64,000 nucleotides of DNA from Salinicola halimionae (lineage in GTDB: Bacteria; Pseudomonadota; Gammaproteobacteria; Pseudomonadales; Halomonadaceae), in assembly GCF_003206065.1 (NCBI RefSeq), contig NZ_PZJQ01000004.1, forward strand, positions 308,864 through 372,863. The letters are read 5' to 3'. The position numbers were made by a program, and so were the translations under genes. The first letter of the stretch is position 1. Every line of letters starts with the position of its first letter. The notes beneath the pieces are model-generated. The model had not been told where the DNA came from. It saw only the letters and a list, made by a program, of their open reading frames with translations, and did no database searches. Below are positions 58,874-64,000 of the stretch, piece after piece.

Positions 58874-59443
58874 TTAACGAGGCCCTGCCCAAATCTGCGC
58901 TTCACTAATCCCCAGTGCCGCGAACTCCTCCTGTCGTAGCGGCGCTTCATCGAGCATGAAGAATTCGTCGAGCTGAGGCGGGGCGACGTCGGTCTCCGAG
59001 AGCATGGCGTGAACCTGCCCACGATGATGGGTCTGGTGCACGAACAGGTGAGCCAGCACGCGATGCGCCGGTTCGAGCTGCTGCCGGTCGGCACGCTCGA
59101 GCATCACGTCGGCATCAAGCGAAGACGCGCCGAGGTCTTCGCCGAAGTTCTCGCAGATGGCAATCAGGCGCCTGTCCAGCGCTTCCTGAGCCGGCCACAA
59201 AGTGGCGATCGCTGCGTGAGGCAGCTCGTCGTCGAAAGCTTGCTGACCCAGCGTGCCACCTTCGAGCGCGTCGATATAGTAGGCGTCGACGATCAGGATA
59301 TGGTTGAGCGTGGCGTGAATCGACGGAAAGAAGCTGCTGCGTTTGGCATGGAAGGCCTGCTCGGATAAGCGGGCGCATGCGGTCAACAGCCGATAATTCG
59401 ACCACAGGTTGCAGTAGGCTTGTTGGCGAAAATGCTCGATCAT
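58874..59443 (-). CDS. DinB/YfiT-like four-helix protein
   Basis: A 189-residue protein with the DinB metal-binding histidines: LNHILIVDAYY near residue 45 and HQTHHRGQVHAML near residue 140. The family includes DNA-damage-inducible proteins and thiol-dependent hydrolases such as mycothiol or bacillithiol transferases; function here is unknown. ATG 59443 (MIEHFRQQAY) with GGAT upstream is preferred over 59476. It is divergent from the LysE gene. Confidence 0.85.
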   Translation of the reverse strand: MIEHFRQQAYCNLWSNYRLLTACARLSEQAFHAKRSSFFPSIHATLNHILIVDAYYIDALEGGTLGQQAFDDELPHAAIATLWPAQEALDRRLIAICENFGEDLGASSLDADVMLERADRQQLEPAHRVLAHLFVHQTHHRGQVHAMLSETDVAPPQLDEFFMLDEAPLRQEEFAALGISEAQIWAGPR

Positions 59444-59516
59444 GATCGGTTCATCCGGAAGGGGCGCGCGGGGCACGTGGCGTGCCTATCGTCTCTCCAG
59501 CATCGCAGGGATCGTC

Positions 59517-60149
59517 ATGGAAATGCTACACGGCTTGATTGTCATTACCTTCGTGCATCTACTGGCGGCAGCCTCGCCGGGCCCCGACTTCGTGCTGGTG
59601 ACCCAGCAGACGCTCAATCACGGTAAGCGCATCGGCTTGCTGTGCAGCCTCGGCATCGCGCTGGGGCTGTCGATTCATATCGTCTATTCGGCCTTCGGGC
59701 TGGCCGCGGTGATCGCCAACTCCGCGGAGGCGTTGTGGGCGATCAAGCTGATCGGCGGTGCGTATCTGCTCTATCTAGGGATCTCGGGATTGCGTTCGCG
59801 GCCAGTGGCAGCCAATGCGCCCGCACGAGCGGAAGACATTGTGCCGCCGCGCTCGGCGCTGCGCACGATCGGCACAGGCTTCCTCTGCAATGCGCTCAAT
59901 CCCAAGGCACCGATCTATTTCGTTTCGCTGTTCACCATCGTGTTGTCGCCCGATATGCCGCTGTATCAGGTCGCGATCTATGGCGTATGGATCATGTTGA
60001 TTCAACTGGGCTGGTTCTCGGCGGTGGCACTGCTGCTCTCCACGCCGCCGATTCACCGCGCTTTCAAGCGCTTCAGCCACTGGATCGATCGGGTGCTGGG
60101 CGTGGCGATGATTGCCTTGGGCATCAAGGTGCTGACGACGCGGATGTAA
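59517..60149 (+). CDS. LysE/RhtB-family amino-acid exporter
   Basis: A 210-residue inner-membrane protein with five to six helices. AAASPGPDFVLVTQQTLNHG (residues 16-35) is the classic N-terminal signature and FLCNALNPKAPIYF the central one. AGGG at 59507-59510 supports ATG 59517 instead of 59442. Probably exports an amino acid or homoserine-lactone-like compound; the substrate is unknown. It is followed 72 bases later by the deaminase gene. Confidence 0.9.
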   Translation: MEMLHGLIVITFVHLLAAASPGPDFVLVTQQTLNHGKRIGLLCSLGIALGLSIHIVYSAFGLAAVIANSAEALWAIKLIGGAYLLYLGISGLRSRPVAANAPARAEDIVPPRSALRTIGTGFLCNALNPKAPIYFVSLFTIVLSPDMPLYQVAIYGVWIMLIQLGWFSAVALLLSTPPIHRAFKRFSHWIDRVLGVAMIALGIKVLTTRM

Positions 60150-60221
60150 GCCTTGTGGCTTTCCTCCCCGAACCATTTTCGGCATCCTGAGACGCATCCA
60201 CTCAACTGGCGAGGAGCGCTC

Positions 60222-61214
60222 GTGAAGACTTGGCTGCGTGAATTACCCAAGGTCGAACTGCACTTACATATCGAGGGTTCGCTGGAGCCGGAGCTGATGT
60301 TCTCGCTGGCGGCGCGCAACAACGTGTCGTTGCCCTACGCAACGGTGGATGAGGTGCGTGCCGCCTATGATTTCAGCGACCTGCAGTCGTTCCTGAATCT
60401 CTATTATCAAGGGATGCGGGTGTTACGCACCGAGCAGGATTTTTATGACCTGGCGATGGATTATCTGGAGCGGGCGCAGAAAGAGGGCGTGGTGCATGTC
60501 GAGCTGTCGTTCGACCCTCAGGCGCATCTGAGTCGCGGTGTCGAGCTGGCAATCCCGTTCGAAGGGTTGCGTCATGCCATGCGCGATGCGGAGCGCCGGT
60601 GGGGGATGACGACGGCACTGATCATGAGCTTCCTGCGCGATCGTGATGCGAATGAAGCGATGGAGGTGCTGGAGAAAGCGGCACCCTATTACGAGGTGAT
60701 CGACGCCGTCGGTCTCGATAGCGCCGAGATGGGCAATCCGCCTATCAAGTTTGCAGCCGTGTTCGAACGGGCCAAGGCCCTGGGCATTCCACGCGTGGCG
60801 CATGCGGGAGAAGAGGGCCCTGCGGCTTATATCACCGAAGCGCTGGATGTGCTCGATATCTGCCGGATCGACCATGGTGTCGCCTGCCTGCAGGACGCCG
60901 ATCTTTTGGAAAGGTTACGGGAATCGCAGATTCCGTTGACGGTCTGCCCGCTTTCCAACGTTCGCTTGAAGGTCGTTCAGACGATGACCGATCACCCGTT
61001 GCCGGCCATGCTCGAGCAGGGCGTGAAAGTCACGCTCAATTCCGACGATCCGGCCTATTTCGGCGGCGGCGTGCTGGAGAACTACATTGCGTGTTTCGAA
61101 GCGTTCGATTGGGATCGGGACCTTTTCAAACAGTTGGCGGGCAACGCGATCGACGTCGCGTTCATGCCGGAAGAGCGCCGCAGCGAGCTATTGCAGCATC
61201 TGTCGGCCTGCTGA
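60222..61214 (+). CDS. Adenine/adenosine deaminase family protein (probably adenine deaminase)
   Basis: A 330-residue TIM-barrel metal hydrolase. His14 and His16 in VELHLHIEGSL and the HAGEEG motif supply the metal and catalytic Glu, and NSDDPAYFGG carries the last Asp. That NSDDPAYF motif resembles the adenine deaminases of pseudomonads (PA0148 type) and yeast more than classical adenosine deaminase, so adenine is the likelier substrate. GAGGAG at 60211-60216 identifies the GTG start. The role is purine salvage, complementary to the deo genes. Confidence 0.85.
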   Translation: MKTWLRELPKVELHLHIEGSLEPELMFSLAARNNVSLPYATVDEVRAAYDFSDLQSFLNLYYQGMRVLRTEQDFYDLAMDYLERAQKEGVVHVELSFDPQAHLSRGVELAIPFEGLRHAMRDAERRWGMTTALIMSFLRDRDANEAMEVLEKAAPYYEVIDAVGLDSAEMGNPPIKFAAVFERAKALGIPRVAHAGEEGPAAYITEALDVLDICRIDHGVACLQDADLLERLRESQIPLTVCPLSNVRLKVVQTMTDHPLPAMLEQGVKVTLNSDDPAYFGGGVLENYIACFEAFDWDRDLFKQLAGNAIDVAFMPEERRSELLQHLSAC

Positions 61215-61249
61215 GACCCTCGTTGAACTGCCGAACGATAGCGATTCTC

Positions 61250-61291
61250 GAACGACGATTGCCCGGCCAGCGCGCCGGGCAATCGTCGTTC
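61250..61291. terminator. Perfect 18-base hairpin between convergent genes
   Basis: GAACGACGATTGCCCGGC is matched exactly by GCCGGGCAATCGTCGTTC with a six-base loop (CAGCGC). It lies 36 bases after the deaminase stop and 31 bases after the aminotransferase stop on the other strand. There is no flanking T-run, yet stem length and position point to a bidirectional transcript-end structure. Confidence 0.75.
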
Positions 61292-61321
61292 AGGGCGGCA
61301 ACTATTTGTCCAGAGCTGTGA

Positions 61322-62575
61322 CTAGACGGTGGCACCTTGGGGTGAGTCGGCCATTGCGGTCAGAAACGGTACCAGTCGGGCGAGCGCTTCCTTGGCAAGT
61401 GCGGGATCGATGGCGAAACAGATTCGAAGATAGTCTTCCCCCTCCGGGCCGAAGGCGCTCCCCGGCGCCACGCCGACCTTGGCTTCCCGCAGGATCCGCT
61501 TGGCGGTATCCAGGCTCGATCCGTTCAGTCCATGCACCTTGAAAAAGAGATAGAAGGTGCCTTGTGGAGAGAATACGGTCACGTTGTCCAGCGCGGCCAG
61601 ACCTGCGACCAGGACGTCCCGCGATGCCTGGCAGCGTTCCACCTGATGGCGGATGAATTCGTCGCCATTCTCTAGCGCCGCGATACAAGCCCGCTGGACG
61701 AAGGGTGCCACGCCGGTGGTATTGTACTGGCATAATCTGGCGAACAGCTGATCCATGCCTTGCGGGAACGTGATCCAACCGGCGCGCCATCCGGTCATGC
61801 ACCAGTTCTTGGAAAACGTGTTGGTCACCAGCAGTTTGTCGCCCGGCTCGCAGATCTGCAGAAAGGATTCCGCCGGACCGTCTCCACTCAGGTGCTGCCG
61901 GCCGTCATGCCCCGCATCGTTATAAACGAAGTGGTTGTAGACCTCGTCGGCCACGATCCAGAGCCCTTTTTCCCGGCAGAAGTCTCTCAATCGCCGCATG
62001 TCTTGGAGCGGCATGCGCCAGCCCGTGGGGTTGGACGGTGAGTTGATGAAAACGGCGCGGGTGCGATCGGTCACTTTTGCGAACAGCTTGTCCAGATCGA
62101 GCTCGATATTGCCATCCGGATGGAAATCGAAAGGCGTCGATACGTTGATCCCGCCGACGATCTCGATCATCTGTCGGGCGTTGGGCCATGCCGGTGTCGG
62201 CATGATCACTTCGCTGCCTTCGTCGAGAATCGCCTGAAGCGCCATGGTCACGGCGTTCATGCCGCCGATCGAAAGACAGAACCGCTCGGCGGCAACATCG
62301 ACCTGCCAATGGCGGCGGTGATAGTCGGAGAGCGCCTGGCGCAGTTCGGGCAGGCCCTGAGAATAGCTGTAGCGAGTATCGTCCTGTCCCAGTGCATCCA
62401 CTGCCGCCTGCTTTATATAGGCAGGCGTCGCCAGATCACCCTCACCAATCCATAGCCGAACGACCGAGGCGTCATGCCGGGCAAGATCCGCGACGGCGAC
62501 GATTTGGTTGTCAGGCATTTCCTGAACTCGGGAGGAGCAGTAAGGGCGAAGGCTGTGGGGAATGACATCGGACAT
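61322..62575 (-). CDS. Class I/II PLP-dependent aminotransferase
   Basis: A 417-residue fold-type-I aminotransferase. SPSNPTGW, VADEVYNHF and the PLP-Lys motif TFSKNWCMTGWRAGW are diagnostic; the C-terminal RICFAIDP contains the substrate-carboxylate Arg. The specific amino donor is unknown. ATG 62575 (MSDVIPHSLRPY) is the family-like start; an upstream ATG at 62644 has AAAGGA nine bases ahead and cannot be excluded. It runs leftward, convergent with the deaminase gene. Confidence 0.9.
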   Translation of the reverse strand: MSDVIPHSLRPYCSSRVQEMPDNQIVAVADLARHDASVVRLWIGEGDLATPAYIKQAAVDALGQDDTRYSYSQGLPELRQALSDYHRRHWQVDVAAERFCLSIGGMNAVTMALQAILDEGSEVIMPTPAWPNARQMIEIVGGINVSTPFDFHPDGNIELDLDKLFAKVTDRTRAVFINSPSNPTGWRMPLQDMRRLRDFCREKGLWIVADEVYNHFVYNDAGHDGRQHLSGDGPAESFLQICEPGDKLLVTNTFSKNWCMTGWRAGWITFPQGMDQLFARLCQYNTTGVAPFVQRACIAALENGDEFIRHQVERCQASRDVLVAGLAALDNVTVFSPQGTFYLFFKVHGLNGSSLDTAKRILREAKVGVAPGSAFGPEGEDYLRICFAIDPALAKEALARLVPFLTAMADSPQGATV

Positions 62576-62743
62576 GAAAGGGCTCGCTGGATCGAGAGAA
62601 GGGACGAGGGTTTTCCGAATCATATAACGCACGCTAGTTGGCATGCTAATCGTTCCTTTGAGACACTGAAATCCCTTCAGATCTCGAGCGCTTCAGCGAT
62701 CTGCCAGGTCGACTGCCTCAGGAGCGAGTGCGGATTGAACAAG

Positions 62744-63076
62744 ATGATACGGAGATTCAAAGACATGTTTTCATCGACTCCCATCGAACGTTCTGCCGAG
62801 GCGCAGGCCGATATCGATAGTGCCTGCCGGCATCTGGCGCTTTATCACTTCATGAACTGCCCCTTCTGTCAGCGTGTCCGCAGCCAGATTCAAAGGCTGG
62901 CACTGCCTATCGAACTACGTGATACCCAGCGTGATCCCAGACATCGTCAGGATCTGATGGAAGGCGGCGGGAGGACGATGGTGCCGTGCCTGCGCATCGA
63001 GAAAGCGGATGGCTCGGTGGAGTGGATGTATGAATCGGCCGACATCAATCGTTATCTCGAGCGGCGCTTCGGCTGA
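62744..63076 (+). CDS. Glutaredoxin-like / GST N-terminal-domain protein
   Basis: A 110-residue thioredoxin-fold protein. The redox motif CPFC is in LYHFMNCPFCQRVR at about residues 40-43 and is followed by the cis-Pro segment MVPCLRIE and YESADINRYLERRFG. This small family (glutaredoxin with GST-N annotation) is common in gammaproteobacteria. ATG 62744 gives an N-terminal helix; ATG 62765 is an alternative, both with modest ribosome sites. Likely glutathione-dependent disulfide exchange. Confidence 0.8.
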   Translation: MIRRFKDMFSSTPIERSAEAQADIDSACRHLALYHFMNCPFCQRVRSQIQRLALPIELRDTQRDPRHRQDLMEGGGRTMVPCLRIEKADGSVEWMYESADINRYLERRFG

Positions 63077-63201
63077 TCCGAGGGTAACGGATTCGGCACC
63101 GGCCCCATGTGGAAGCGATCGAATCGATTGTCGGTGACGTCGGCAGGGCGGATTTCGTAGAATGCCCGCTCCCCCATTGATCAAGACTCAGGAGTGAAGT
63201 C

Positions 63202-63480
63202 ATGGCACAGGCCAGCGCCCGCCACATTCTCGTCGACAGCGAGCAGAAATGTCTCGAACTCAAGCAGCAGATCGAAGCCGGTAGTGATTTCGCCGAAGTG
63301 GCACGTCAGCATTCCAGCTGCCCCTCAGGGCGTCAGGGCGGTGAGCTGGGAACTTTCGGCCGTGGCCAGATGGTCAAGGAGTTCGATGAGGTCGTCTTCA
63401 ATGGCGCCGTCAACGAAGTACACGGCCCGGTCAAGACCCAGTTCGGCTACCATCTGCTGGAAGTGACCTCGCGCACTTGA
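63202..63480 (+). CDS. ppiC: Small parvulin peptidyl-prolyl isomerase
   Basis: A 92-residue single-domain parvulin with ASARHILVDSEQK at the start, the catalytic SGRQGGELGTFGRGQMV and VKTQFGYHLLEV at the end. It matches cytoplasmic PpiC (Par10) of E. coli in length. AGGAG at 63190-63194 precedes the ATG. Confidence 0.95.
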   Translation: MAQASARHILVDSEQKCLELKQQIEAGSDFAEVARQHSSCPSGRQGGELGTFGRGQMVKEFDEVVFNGAVNEVHGPVKTQFGYHLLEVTSRT

Positions 63481-63489
63481 TAGCCTGTC

Positions 63490-63513
63490 GAGCCGCTCGC
63501 CTCCGGGCGGCTC
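63490..63513 (+). terminator. Possible ppiC terminator hairpin
   Basis: GAGCCGC at 63490-63496 pairs with GCGGCTC at 63507-63513, ten bases after the ppiC stop, with further pairing inside the loop. There is no T-run, so termination is only likely. The remainder of the 296-base gap to the CsbD gene holds no convincing gene. Confidence 0.4.
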
Positions 63514-63776
63514 TCGTTGACCCACCGTGTTACCTCTGCTTGCCTCGACGGTTATCGCTTCGGTCATAATCTCTTCGACCGATGGCCCCTCGATCATCTC
63601 CCGTCGTTCGTCTTTCGATAGACGGCTCGCTGCCCAAGAACAAATCGTTACCAATCTCCCATTTCGGCTTTCCTGCGACCAACTACTCTGAATGAACGTT
63701 CGTCGTTGTCGGTGTGATCAGCATGAGAGAAGACGACGGGCGGATAAGGATATCCACGGAAAGCGAGGTAGTACCC

Positions 63777-63965
63777 ATGACTACGCATTCAAAGTCAGAC
63801 AAGACGGAAGGCAAGGTCGACAAGGCCGCCGGTAAGGTCAAGGAAGCCGCCGGCAAGATGACCAAAGACCACGAACTCGAAGGTAAAGGTAGAGCCCAAC
63901 AGGCCAAGGGGGATGCCAAGACCGCCAAGGGCAACCTGAAGGACGCCACCAAACCACGCCACTAG
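63777..63965 (+). CDS. CsbD-family stress-response protein
   Basis: A 62-residue, Lys/Ala/Gly-rich hydrophilic protein composed of CsbD-type repeats (KTEGKVDKAAGKVKEAAGKM, LEGKGRAQQAKGDAK). Such proteins are made under general stress and osmotic shock; a molecular role is not established. GAGG at 63764-63767 favours ATG 63777 over the longer frame from 63714. Confidence 0.88.
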   Translation: MTTHSKSDKTEGKVDKAAGKVKEAAGKMTKDHELEGKGRAQQAKGDAKTAKGNLKDATKPRH

Positions 63966-64000
63966 TTCTTGCTGAATATCAGTACATCGAGTCTTTAGGC

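Overview
The window looks like a chromosomal segment of a GC-rich gammaproteobacterium, most likely a moderate halophile of the Halomonadaceae (Halomonas/Salinicola/Kushneria-like). The reasons are the high GC content (by eye about 60%, not computed), strong Shine-Dalgarno sites, a very large trehalose/alpha-glucan locus, a BCCT transporter, a Tsx-type outer-membrane nucleoside channel and an RND pump. No rRNA, tRNA, CRISPR array, phage or transposase was recognised. Species cannot be assigned from the sequence alone.

Layout. 1-7.6 kb: pncB (NAD salvage), a DUF4190 membrane protein, a FemAB/GNAT-like protein, a KefB/C-type antiporter overlapping a fructosamine-kinase-family gene, a gluconolactonase-like gene and an AcrR/TtgR-type repressor. 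7.7-12.3 kb: a divergent acrAB-like RND efflux pair with an operator-like palindrome in front and a terminator behind. 12.6-33.0 kb: a long co-directional operon for alpha-glucan and trehalose: glgA, a GlgB-like pseudo-enzyme, treZ, malQ, treY, a DUF2934 protein, glgX, glgE, a treS-maltokinase fusion, and glgB. Most junctions are 4-base ATGA overlaps. treF (trehalase) and an SDR converge on it from the other side. 35.7-39.7 kb: a YbiO-like mechanosensitive channel, an AT-rich island, a membrane microprotein and a DHCW cupin. 39.7-44.4 kb: leftward BCCT transporter, S15/CocE hydrolase and LysR regulator. 44.5-46.3 kb: DUF3820 and two J-domain-like proteins. 46.4-54.9 kb: a deoxynucleoside catabolism regulon (leftward nupC-deoC-deoA-deoB-deoD-cdd; rightward tsx and deoR). 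55-58.9 kb: aldehyde dehydrogenase, PucR regulator and HAD hydrolase. 58.9-64 kb: DinB-like, LysE, adenine/adenosine deaminase, class-I aminotransferase, glutaredoxin-like, parvulin (PpiC) and CsbD genes.

How the genes work together. In the central locus GlgA makes linear glucan from ADP-glucose. TreY and TreZ convert glucan ends to trehalose. TreS-Mak turns trehalose into maltose and then maltose-1-phosphate, GlgE polymerises that, GlgB branches and GlgX debranches, MalQ recycles short maltodextrins, and TreF drains trehalose to glucose. Together these form a closed trehalose-glucan cycle suited to osmotic and desiccation stress. glgC and glgP are not in the window. The most unusual element is the gene between glgA and treZ. 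It is clearly homologous to the barrel and C-terminal domain of the GlgB encoded 17 kb downstream, but it lacks the N-terminal domains and all three catalytic acids, so it looks like a maintained non-catalytic GlgB paralogue.
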